Shown here: one piece after another, positions 1 through 5,877 of the stretch
Layout: every line of letters starts with the position of its first letter
Position numbering within the stretch: the first letter of the stretch is position 1
Source of the DNA: Deltaproteobacteria bacterium
GTDB taxonomy: Bacteria > Desulfobacterota > Binatia > UBA12015
Direction of reading: 5' to 3'
Length of the DNA stretch: 7,621 nucleotides
Assembly: GCA_003447545.1 (NCBI GenBank)
Contig: DLYX01000049.1
Location: 1 to 7,621, forward strand
The notes under the pieces: generated by a model
The model's input: only the letters and a program-made list of their open reading frames with translations
Databases searched by the model: none
Told to the model about the DNA's origin: nothing
Position numbers and translations under genes: made by a program

Positions 1-163
1 CGCCGGATAGAGCATAGGAAATATTGTTGGCGGTCAGCGCGAAGCGATCCACCGAAAAGAGGATCTCGCCCTCCTCGAGAGTGGGGCGGGGGCTGGTGGT
101 TACCTCGAATTTTGACCAGTCCTGTTTTTGAACCAGAAAGTCGACTCCGTCGCTGTTTTGCAT
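1..163 (-). CDS. DUF2855 family protein, N-terminal part (cut by window edge)
   Basis: The leftward reading frame opens at an ATG (complement of 161-163) and runs off the left edge after 54 codons. An AGGAG ribosome-binding site lies 7 nt before the ATG, which supports this start. Residues 30-54 contain the stretch EGEILFSVDRFALTANNISY. This closely resembles the N-terminus of DUF2855 proteins, where 'RFALTANNITY' is a characteristic motif following an MDR-like 'G.vL..v..f' strand. The family is uncharacterised biochemically; its N-terminus resembles the GroES-like part of zinc/quinone oxidoreductases, and members often occur near acyl-CoA metabolism genes. The first ~16 residues (MQNSDGVDFLVQKQDW) look soluble, with no signal peptide. 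It is transcribed divergently from the NIPSNAP/ligase/VOC set and may share its control region. Only the first part of a protein usually several hundred residues long is present, so its integrity cannot be judged. Confidence 0.75.
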   Translation of the reverse strand, partial: MQNSDGVDFLVQKQDWSKFEVTTSPRPTLEEGEILFSVDRFALTANNISYALSG

Positions 164-331
164 CGTGACGCTCCTCTTGTGCCTGTGTAAATTGGGGCGA
201 TTGAAATGGCGCTTCTGCTTGAGGGCAGCGCCGAACACCAGTTACTTGCTCTCGCATGAGGAAGGTCCTATCTGCAAGGAGCAGCGGTCCGCGGTTCGAG
301 ATTCTCGCGGCCAGGAAGAGTGACGTTCGGC
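164..331. promoter_or_regulatory. Divergent intergenic control region
   Basis: This 168-bp gap lies between two genes that face away from each other, so it must hold promoters for both. On the + strand a weak -35/-10 pair can be drawn as TTGCTC (246-251) and TATCTG (269-274) with a 17-bp spacer, but each hexamer matches consensus at only about half its positions. A small hairpin CGAG-ATT-CTCG (297-307), inside a CCG/CGG outer pairing (289-291 with 308-310), lies just before the AGGAAG ribosome-binding site (313-318) of the rightward gene. No convincing minus-strand promoter stands out. Being a control region is inferred from gene orientation; the individual boxes are weak. Confidence 0.35.
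208..232. promoter_or_regulatory. Inverted repeat, possible operator
   Basis: GGCGCT (208-213) and AGCGCC (227-232) form a perfect 6-bp inverted repeat separated by 13 bp, centred in the divergent gap about 45 bp before the leftward start codon. The spacing, about two helical turns centre to centre, would suit a dimeric regulator binding between the two promoters. It could equally be a weak RNA hairpin in the leader of the leftward gene, or chance in GC-rich DNA. No regulator gene is present in the window. Confidence 0.25.
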
Positions 332-976
332 ATGATCTACTTGAGACAAATTTTCAATCTTCATCCAGCCTCGCCGCGCACGCGGGATTCTTTTTGCGCT
401 GCGGCTGTGGAGAAATTCTTGCCAGCTCTGCCGGCCAGCGGGGGGGCCCTGGTCGCCGCATGGTTTTCCCACGACGAATGGTATTCGCAGATCGAGCACG
501 TCCTGGCTTTCGAGAATCTGGAGGGATTCGGGCTCTTCCGTGAGGCCGCATCAGCCTCGAGCGCCTTGGGCGAGGGGCTCGCCGAACTTGGAAATCTGGC
601 CTTCGAGCGTCGCGAGGAGTTGCTGGAGGACCTTGGCCCGATCCCGACCGAAGCGCTCGCCGCAGCAGCCGAGGCAAGCCAAGCGCAGCCAGCCGCGGTC
701 TTCTCCTACGCGATTCTGGAAGTCGCCCCGGGCCGATTGGCCGATTTTCAGGCTTTGCTGGGCATGGCAGGGGGCTCCTTGCCGATCCTCGCCTGTTGGA
801 CGGACGTGGCCGGGAATCCGGATCGTGTGATCGATCTTTGGAAAGGAGACCCCGGCGGAGCGGGCTTTGCGCCGTCCAATGAAATGACGGATGCGTTTTT
901 TGAGCCTCTTCGCGAGATCGCCCCGCGAGAGCGCATCATTCGGCTGCACCCGTTGCCATATTCTCCCCTTCAGTGA
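332..976 (+). CDS. Two-domain NIPSNAP-like (dimeric alpha/beta barrel) protein
   Basis: The protein is 214 residues long from ATG 332. This start is preferred over the in-frame GTG at 320 because NIPSNAP proteins typically begin MIY.LR (here MIYLRQIF) and because AGGAAG (313-318) would touch the GTG. Residues 1-~110 form one ferredoxin-like domain. A second starts at residue ~123 (VFSYAILEV) and carries NPDRVIDLW, matching the family's 'n.v.hlW' strand; it ends LHPLPYSPLQ, close to the usual 'PTPFSPL' tail. Known NIPSNAP/ABM-fold proteins are small, mostly uncharacterised, sometimes monooxygenase- or isomerase-like, and often lie in catabolic clusters. No signal peptide or membrane segment is seen, so it is probably cytoplasmic. 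An Ala/Glu-rich linker (about residues 105-122) joins the halves. It is first in the set and ends 45 bp before the acyl-CoA ligase, with which it is probably co-transcribed. The fold assignment is fairly secure; the activity is unknown. Confidence 0.78.
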   Translation: MIYLRQIFNLHPASPRTRDSFCAAAVEKFLPALPASGGALVAAWFSHDEWYSQIEHVLAFENLEGFGLFREAASASSALGEGLAELGNLAFERREELLEDLGPIPTEALAAAAEASQAQPAAVFSYAILEVAPGRLADFQALLGMAGGSLPILACWTDVAGNPDRVIDLWKGDPGGAGFAPSNEMTDAFFEPLREIAPRERIIRLHPLPYSPLQ

Positions 977-1010
977 GCGTCTCCGCTTGCGAGAGCGGGT
1001 CGAGGGGAGA
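962..1010 (+). promoter_or_regulatory. Hairpin masking the ligase RBS (possible translational coupling)
   Basis: TCTCCCCT (962-969), the last sense codons of the NIPSNAP-like gene (Ser-Pro-Leu), is a perfect 8-nt complement of AGGGGAGA (1003-1010), the purine-rich site before the ligase ATG at 1022. Between the arms sits a nested hairpin, CCGCT (983-987) with AGCGG (994-998) and a 6-nt loop. In mRNA this would hide the AGGGGAGA site until a ribosome reading the upstream gene to its TGA (974-976) opens the left arm. A second SD-like element, AGGTGG (1012-1017), lies outside the helix and could allow uncoupled initiation. The base pairing is read directly from the sequence; the function is inferred. 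No U-tract follows, so it is not an intrinsic terminator. Confidence 0.4.
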
Positions 1011-1021
1011 TAGGTGGCGGC

Positions 1022-2704
1022 ATGGCTCTTAGCTACGAGGCAGTTCTTGCCAAACTGACCGGCCCCGGTGCCCCCTTTGAATTGGCGGAGCATGACTTCG
1101 CTGGACAAACCTTGCGCTGCTTCAAAAACCGCGAGCGTTCGATGCGAGAGAAAATCGCGAACGCGGCAGCCCACGGGGAGAAGCCAGCCCTGGTTCAGGG
1201 AAGTCGGCGGATCAGTTACGCCGAATTCGCCCGGCTGATTTGGGGTTTCGGAAGTGCCTTGAAAGCCGACCATGATTTTCAGCCAGGCGATCGTCTCGCG
1301 ATTCTGGCCTATAATTGCCCGGAATGGCCGATAGCTGCATTCGGGGCCACGTCCATAGGTGGTGTTGGCGTGGCTCTCAACGGGTGGTGGCAGACCGAGG
1401 AGCTCGAGTACGCGCTGGAAGACTCCGGATCGCGTTATCTGGTGGTCGACGAGAGACTCTACCCGCGGGTGGCCAGCTTGCTGTCGAGCCTGCCGCAGCT
1501 CGAAAAGGTTTTCTATATCGGCGAGAAGCCGCCCGCCGGGACAGTTTCGATCGACGACTTGCTGGTGCCGACGGCCGCGATTCCCACAGATCCTATCGCG
1601 GAAACCGACCCGTTCATGATCCTCTATACGTCGGGGACGACAGGTCGCTCGAAGGGATGTATCACGACCCATACGGGCACGATCCAACAGGTCTCGGAGA
1701 TTCTCTTCGCCACGGTGGCAGCGGCGCAACTTAAAGATGCCCCCGTGCAGCCCCCCAGTGCCAATCCTCCCTCGGCTCTGGTGTCCTCGCCGCTGTTTCA
1801 TGTCGGCGGGTTTCATTCAGGCATGTGCACCCAGCTCACCGTTGGGTCAAAAATCGTTTTTCTGGAGGGAAAGTTTGACCCCGAGAAAGTGATGCAGGTC
1901 ATTCAGGACGAAAAAATTGTCGCATGGCCTGCAATCCCGACCATGTTGCACCGGGTCGTCCATCACGAACGGATCGGGGACTACGATTTGAGCAGCTTGC
2001 GAACGGTCTCTTTCGGTGGCGCGCCAACCGCGCCCGAAACCATCGACAAGGCGCGTGAAGTCATGCCGATCAAGCCTTCGATGACCAATGCCTATGGGCT
2101 GACCGAAACCCACGGGGTCGCCACCGTGAATGCCGGCGGCGACCTTCTTGGCCGCAAGACTGCAGCGGGGCGCGTCGCGCCGATTCTTGACTGTCGGATT
2201 CTGGACGAAGCGGGCGAGGTCTTGCCCGCCGGGGAGTTGGGGGAGATTACCTTCCGAGGGCCGACCGTTACTCCGGGATATTGGAACCGACCGGAGGCCA
2301 CGGCCGAGGCGGTGCGCGATGGTTGGCTCCATACCGGAGACCTCGGTTATCTCGACGAAGAGGGGTTTCTGTTCATTGTCGATCGAGCCAAGGACATGAT
2401 TCTTCGCGGTGGTGAGAATGTTTATTGCGCCGAGATTGAAAATATTCTCGCGGAGCATCCGGCTGTTGATGAAGCGGCGGTGATTGGTCGCAAGGATCCG
2501 GAGTTGGGGGAGCGCGTCATGGCGATCCTCAGACCCACCATGGGAATGTCTCCGCAAGTCGACGAAATTCAGGCGCATGTCGCGCGACATCTCGCCGGCT
2601 TCAAGGTGCCGGAATTTATTGTCTTCGTGACAGAGCCCTTGCCCAGAAATCCTTCGGGCAAGTTACTGAAAAATGAATTGCGAGAGCAATATGCTGCGGA
2701 ATGA
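1022..2704 (+). CDS. Acyl-CoA ligase (class I AMP-forming, FadD-like)
   Basis: The 560-residue length is normal for this family. The enzyme adenylates a carboxylic acid with ATP and transfers it to CoA, in the cytoplasm. All core motifs are visible: the phosphate-binding loop YTSGTTGRSKG (residues 202-212), NAYGLTETHG (from 356), GDLGYL (from 439; Asp440 would bind the AMP ribose), the hinge region DRAKDMILRGGENVY (454-468) and the C-terminal PSGKLLK with catalytic Lys547. The enzyme therefore looks complete and active. Medium/long-chain fatty acyl, branched, aromatic or steroid side-chain acids are all possible substrates; the motifs do not discriminate. The ATG at 1022 is preceded by AGGGGAGA (1003-1010) and AGGTGG (1012-1017). 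It sits between a NIPSNAP-like gene and a VOC gene 27 bp downstream, suggesting a shared catabolic transcript. Long open frames on the opposite strand are shadows. Confidence 0.95.
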   Translation: MALSYEAVLAKLTGPGAPFELAEHDFAGQTLRCFKNRERSMREKIANAAAHGEKPALVQGSRRISYAEFARLIWGFGSALKADHDFQPGDRLAILAYNCPEWPIAAFGATSIGGVGVALNGWWQTEELEYALEDSGSRYLVVDERLYPRVASLLSSLPQLEKVFYIGEKPPAGTVSIDDLLVPTAAIPTDPIAETDPFMILYTSGTTGRSKGCITTHTGTIQQVSEILFATVAAAQLKDAPVQPPSANPPSALVSSPLFHVGGFHSGMCTQLTVGSKIVFLEGKFDPEKVMQVIQDEKIVAWPAIPTMLHRVVHHERIGDYDLSSLRTVSFGGAPTAPETIDKAREVMPIKPSMTNAYGLTETHGVATVNAGGDLLGRKTAAGRVAPILDCRILDEAGEVLPAGELGEITFRGPTVTPGYWNRPEATAEAVRDGWLHTGDLGYLDEEGFLFIVDRAKDMILRGGENVYCAEIENILAEHPAVDEAAVIGRKDPELGERVMAILRPTMGMSPQVDEIQAHVARHLAGFKVPEFIVFVTEPLPRNPSGKLLKNELREQYAAE

Positions 2705-2731
2705 ACTCCCGGCTCCCTGTGTGCGGAGTTG

Positions 2732-3619
2732 ATGCCGGTGTCGTTGTGGGTAGATCATTTCGGGATCGCGCTGCGATCCCTGGACGCGGGTGAAGATTTC
2801 TTCTCGCGCTATCTGCCCCTCCAACCGATTGGCGGTGTGACGCCGGGGGCATCGGGGGATGCTCGTTCCCGATTCTACCAACTTGGTCATGTCAGGCTCG
2901 CCTTGTTCGAGAGCGCTCGTCCCGACAGTTTTATCGAGAACTTTCTGAACAAACGTGGCGAGGGCATTCATCATCTATCCTTCCGTTGTGCGGATCTGGA
3001 TCTCCTCGAGTCGAACCTTCGTGCAGGCGGACTCGCGCCGACCGAGGGTCCCTTCCTCGCAGAGCAGGGGCGGACGCTGGTACTCCCGCCAAGCGACCTG
3101 TTCGGCATGTTCTTTCTGATCGTCGAGACCCCGGAGGATCCGCCGCCGATTGCCGATCCCCGAGATCGTATTGTCCAACTGCCGGGTGGGGGCGCCATGC
3201 TCTTCGATCATATGGCGGCGGCTGTGCCCGATCTGGATGTGGCAAAGCGCGTTCTTACGGATAATTTCCCGATTACCAAGGATGGTGGTCGGCACCGAGG
3301 TTATGCCGGCGACTTCGATCTCAGCCAGTTCGAATTGGCGGGGTTTCGGTTCGAGCTCGTTGCCGATGCGAGCGGATCCAGTTTTGTGAAATCCTTTTTG
3401 CATAAACGCGGTCCCGGTTTTCATCATCTCTCAATCGACGTCGAGGAATTGGATCCGATCCTCGAGAAGATGCGATCAGATGGTTTACGGATTGTGGATG
3501 AGTCCGATCTCGGGAACGGGTACAAGACGGCCTTCATTTCGCCGCGGTCGGCCCATGGTGTCCTGGTTCAGTTCTGGCAAGTCCCGGAGTTGGCGGGGGA
3601 AGCTCTCGCCGTTCGTTAA
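2732..3619 (+). CDS. Two-domain VOC (glyoxalase/epimerase-fold) protein
   Basis: The 295-residue product is a tandem pair of VOC domains, about residues 5-133 and 156-284. Each opens with a DH motif (His9; His160) and has a central G.G.HHLS motif (His80/81; His231/232). The halves are clearly paralogous: residues 66-81 and 217-232 agree at 10 of 16 positions. Methylmalonyl-CoA epimerase and related enzymes use such His/Glu residues to bind a divalent metal. The first half ends its domain with a candidate ligand Glu132 (FFLIVE), whereas the second has Gln280 (HGVLVQF) at the matching place. Resemblance is strongest to methylmalonyl-CoA epimerase and 4-hydroxyphenylpyruvate dioxygenase-type VOC proteins. 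With the acyl-CoA ligase upstream, a CoA thioester or ring-cleavage intermediate is a reasonable guess, but the reaction is unknown. The start is uncertain: GGAG (2725-2728) is only 3 nt from ATG 2732 but 9 nt from GTG 2738. Confidence 0.88.
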   Translation: MPVSLWVDHFGIALRSLDAGEDFFSRYLPLQPIGGVTPGASGDARSRFYQLGHVRLALFESARPDSFIENFLNKRGEGIHHLSFRCADLDLLESNLRAGGLAPTEGPFLAEQGRTLVLPPSDLFGMFFLIVETPEDPPPIADPRDRIVQLPGGGAMLFDHMAAAVPDLDVAKRVLTDNFPITKDGGRHRGYAGDFDLSQFELAGFRFELVADASGSSFVKSFLHKRGPGFHHLSIDVEELDPILEKMRSDGLRIVDESDLGNGYKTAFISPRSAHGVLVQFWQVPELAGEALAVR

Positions 3620-3829
3620 ATCGCACCGGGTAGCGCAACCTATAGCTCTGTACTCGTTTTCGGGGTGCGAAATCGAAGGTTCCCCGGAGGTCGCCCGTCC
3701 TGCTATGACGGTTCTCAACGAACGCGACCCTCGAATCTTATAAAAAATGCTTCGGACCTTCTAAAACATTCCCTCGAAGGGCCGATGCCCATTCATTCAA
3801 ATTCAGCTTCCTCAAGGAGCCCTTTCCTC
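3620..3829 (+). promoter_or_regulatory. Intergenic leader with AT-rich promoter-like segment
   Basis: This 210-bp gap separates the VOC gene from the glycosyltransferase and probably carries the promoter of the glycosyltransferase-methyltransferase pair. A sharp AT-rich patch (3736-3748) contains TTATAA (3738-3743) as a possible -10 box; no good -35 hexamer lies 16-18 bp before it. Small hairpins follow: CCCT-CGA-AGGG (3771-3781) and the overlapping, mutually exclusive GGGC-CGAT-GCCC (3779-3790). A CGGGG/CCCCG pairing (3661-3665 with 3682-3686) has no T-run, so I see no convincing terminator for the VOC gene. The frame of the next gene stays open back to 3665, but that extension (MRNRRFPGGRPSCYDG...) looks non-coding. 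Confidence 0.35.
3814..3819 (+). promoter_or_regulatory. Ribosome-binding site deciding the glycosyltransferase start
   Basis: AAGGAG lies 10 nt before ATG 3830. It favours that codon over the upstream in-frame ATG at 3785, whose nearest purine run (GAAGGG, 3776-3781) is only 3 nt away. The product from 3830 begins with the typical first strand of a GT-B Rossmann domain. Confidence 0.6.
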
Positions 3830-5005
3830 ATGAAAATTAGTATTCTCGTACCCGGCCTTTCGACCAATGGGATCGCACGGGCATGGATTCTTGCCAAACT
3901 TCTCGAACGACATTACGAGGTCGAAACCCTCGGCTTCCTGCGCCCTGGTGAAGAAGTCTGTCCCTGGTTTGCCGATTACCCCTGGGGTGTCGTCGAGGCT
4001 TCGAATATGCGCGAGGGCATGCGAAAAATGGAAGCCCGGGCCACGGGGGATATCAATCTCGCGTACAGTGTCTCGATGACCAGTTTCGGGGTCGGCCTCA
4101 ATCTGCGTCGCAAGCGAGGCACGCCATTGATTCTCGATATGCCGGAATGGGAAGTGCACGACCATTGGAAACGCGAGAACCCCCTCGATCGCGCTCTGAT
4201 GATCTCGAAGAATTTGATCGGTCCCGGCTGGGATAATGGCCATAGCTTCAAGTATCGCTACGTGCTCGATCACATGACGCGTTTCGCGGATGAGAAGCTT
4301 GTCTGCTGTCGTTTCCTCGAAGATCGTTACGGGGGCGTTCTGCTTCCCCAGGGGCCCGAGATCGAGAAGTTTGATCCGAAGGCTTTTGATAAAAAAGAGA
4401 TTCGTCGCAAATGGGGGATTCCCGAAGATGCGACGATCGTCTTTTTTGGTGGAAACCCGATGGCCAACAAGGGTGTGGATGAAACTATCGGCGCCATCAA
4501 CGCACTCGGGGATCGCGTCAATGCGAAGCTGGTGATCGTCGGGCGGGACGATAGCCACCCCTATACAAAGAAGATGATTGACCTCTCCCCGGGCAACGTG
4601 ATTGCGCTGGGGCCACAGCCCTTCGATTTGATGCCGGAACTTCTGTCCACGGCAGACCTGGTAGCTCTTCCCCAAACACGACGAGAGCCAAAATCTTTGG
4701 GCTATGTGCCGTGCAAGGTCTATGAAGCCATGGCGATGGAGATTCCGGTGATCTCCTCGGATATGTGCGATCTCCCGGAGATTCTGTCCGGTTGCGGCTA
4801 TATTGTTCCACCGGACGATAACGCAGCCTTGCAGTCCAAGATCGAATACGTGCTCACGCATCCGGAGGAAGCCCGCGAGACCGGACGCAAGGCAAGGCAA
4901 CGAATTATCGATACCTATAGCTGGGATCAGATGGATGAAATTCTTCATGATGCCGTGGAATCGGTGATTCAGCGCAAGGGTTTACGCGCCCGAAAAGCCG
5001 CCTGA
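3830..5005 (+). CDS. GT4-type (GT-B fold) glycosyltransferase
   Basis: The 391-residue product has the usual size for a family 4 glycosyltransferase. It begins MKISILVPGLSTNGIARAW, a Rossmann strand and Gly-containing loop, for the acceptor-binding half. The second half opens at about residue 200 with IVFFGGNPMANKGVDETI (Lys214 lies in the phosphate-binding region of GT4 enzymes). The donor-binding segment is REPKSLGYVPCK then VYEAMAMEIPVISSD, with Glu286 and Glu299. The exact E-x7-E spacing of classic members is absent, but the 'P.K.yEaMA...PVI' pattern is a known GT4 variant. The enzyme would transfer a sugar from a nucleotide-sugar donor with retention; donor and acceptor cannot be read. 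No membrane segment is seen; the basic tail (RKGLRARKAA) could aid membrane contact. The methyltransferase follows 31 bp later, so the pair may glycosylate and methylate one product. A long open frame on the opposite strand is a shadow. Confidence 0.9.
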   Translation: MKISILVPGLSTNGIARAWILAKLLERHYEVETLGFLRPGEEVCPWFADYPWGVVEASNMREGMRKMEARATGDINLAYSVSMTSFGVGLNLRRKRGTPLILDMPEWEVHDHWKRENPLDRALMISKNLIGPGWDNGHSFKYRYVLDHMTRFADEKLVCCRFLEDRYGGVLLPQGPEIEKFDPKAFDKKEIRRKWGIPEDATIVFFGGNPMANKGVDETIGAINALGDRVNAKLVIVGRDDSHPYTKKMIDLSPGNVIALGPQPFDLMPELLSTADLVALPQTRREPKSLGYVPCKVYEAMAMEIPVISSDMCDLPEILSGCGYIVPPDDNAALQSKIEYVLTHPEEARETGRKARQRIIDTYSWDQMDEILHDAVESVIQRKGLRARKAA

Positions 5006-5016
5006 GCCAGAGGCTC
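5004..5016 (+). other. Short hairpin at the glycosyltransferase stop codon
   Basis: GAGCC (5004-5008) and GGCTC (5012-5016) form a perfect 5-bp stem with a 3-nt loop, beginning inside the TGA stop. It lies just before AGGGGG (5021-5026), the ribosome-binding site of the methyltransferase. There is no T-run, so it is not a terminator. It might modestly affect translation or mRNA stability, or be chance. Confidence 0.2.
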
Positions 5017-5036
5017 TCGAAGGGGGTTGGGCAAAC

Positions 5037-5819
5037 GTGAGGGAGAAGCTTTCTCGGGCAGATGCCTGGTGGGAGGACCCTGATCCGGCTTCGGGGGATC
5101 GGCGCTACCGGCAGATGTACTCGAGCCCGACGAACCTAGCCAAAGCTGCTGTCATCGAGAAGCTTTTATCCGCTTATAATTGGCGGGGCCAGCGCGTGCT
5201 GGAGTACGGTTGCGGAGGTGGACAGTTTACTCTGTGGATGGCCGCGCAAGGTGCCGAGGTATGGGCGGTCGACCGGAACCCCCACGCCCTGGCGATTCTG
5301 GCTCATGCAGCCGCGCGAGAAAATCTTGGCGAGAGGGTGCATCTCTGCCAGGGAGATGCCGAAAGTTTGAAGATCGAGGGCAGGTTTGACTTCGTTTTTG
5401 CGAAAGATCTGCTCGAGCATCTCGTCGAAGATCAGGCGTTCCTCGAGCGAGTCGCGTTGCAGCTTCGACCCGGAGGTCATATTTTTCTGGCGACGCAGAA
5501 TGACCACTCCCTGAATTACTGGACCGAAGGATTTTTCCAGCGTCATATCCGCGGGCAGGCGGAGTGGATGGGCTGGAACCGCGAGCACCTGCGTTTTTAT
5601 AATGCTCGTACGCTCACGGAAAAACTTCGACGTGCCGGGTTTTCTCCGGAGAGGTGGGGGGCAAGCTACCTCGTGCCCTGGAGATTTCTGACGCGCAGAC
5701 TCACAGGGAAACTACGCCCTTGGTCTGGCTGGCAGTGGTTGGACCGAACTTTGGGCACGCACGGCCCCTGGAGTCGGTGGGGCTGGTCGATTCTGGTGAT
5801 CGGCCGTCGATCGGAATGA
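5037..5819 (+). CDS. Class I SAM-dependent methyltransferase
   Basis: The product is 260 residues long, starting at GTG 5037, with AGGGGG (5021-5026) 10 nt upstream. SAM-binding motif I is VLEYGCGGG (residues 54-62); the acidic residue ending strand 2 is Asp79 (WAVDRN), which would hold the ribose hydroxyls. GDAES (106-110) and FVFAKDLLEHL follow, with LRPGGHIFLATQN as the next strand. The layout matches the Methyltransf_11/25 (UbiG-like) group. The C-terminal ~90 residues are rich in Trp and Arg (GWQWLDRTLGTHGPWSRWGW) and probably form the acceptor-binding cap. It ends with the usual final strand (SILVIGRR). These enzymes methylate O, N or C atoms of small molecules, lipids or sugars; the target here is unknown. 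Its position directly after a glycosyltransferase suggests sugar or glycolipid methylation. It is soluble, with no signal peptide. Confidence 0.9.
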   Translation: MREKLSRADAWWEDPDPASGDRRYRQMYSSPTNLAKAAVIEKLLSAYNWRGQRVLEYGCGGGQFTLWMAAQGAEVWAVDRNPHALAILAHAAARENLGERVHLCQGDAESLKIEGRFDFVFAKDLLEHLVEDQAFLERVALQLRPGGHIFLATQNDHSLNYWTEGFFQRHIRGQAEWMGWNREHLRFYNARTLTEKLRRAGFSPERWGASYLVPWRFLTRRLTGKLRPWSGWQWLDRTLGTHGPWSRWGWSILVIGRRSE

Positions 5820-5877
5820 CAGTTTCTTGCGCGGGGCCGTTCCCAGCCGGAGCGCTGCGTGATTGAGTAGGGCCCGC

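Noticed and set aside
256..543. 95-codon + strand frame starting at ATG 256
   Set aside because: It overlaps the NIPSNAP-like gene in another frame, is Arg/Gly/Ser-rich and has no homology I can recognise.
551..1816. 421-codon open frame on the minus strand
   Set aside because: It spans two well-supported rightward genes and their gap, has an Arg/Gly-rich composition typical of antisense GC-rich frames, and shows no family motif.
1847..2590. 247-codon open frame on the minus strand
   Set aside because: It is antisense to the acyl-CoA ligase over its conserved motif region; it is a shadow of constrained codons.
3658..3690. CGGGG/CCCCG pairing as a terminator after the VOC gene
   Set aside because: It has a 5-bp stem, a 16-nt loop and no following T-run, so it does not look like an intrinsic terminator.
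3665..3829. N-terminal extension of the glycosyltransferase back to 3665
   Set aside because: The added 55 residues have no recognisable structure and lack an SD at the far end; AAGGAG and the Rossmann start support ATG 3830.
3812..4948. 378-codon open frame on the minus strand
   Set aside because: It lies entirely antisense to a glycosyltransferase with clear motifs; the translation is His/Ile/Arg-rich and unlike any protein family I recognise.
5016..5024. CTCGAAGGG shared with 3773-3781 as a regulatory repeat
   Set aside because: A 9-nt match containing an SD-like purine run before two genes is easily explained by chance.
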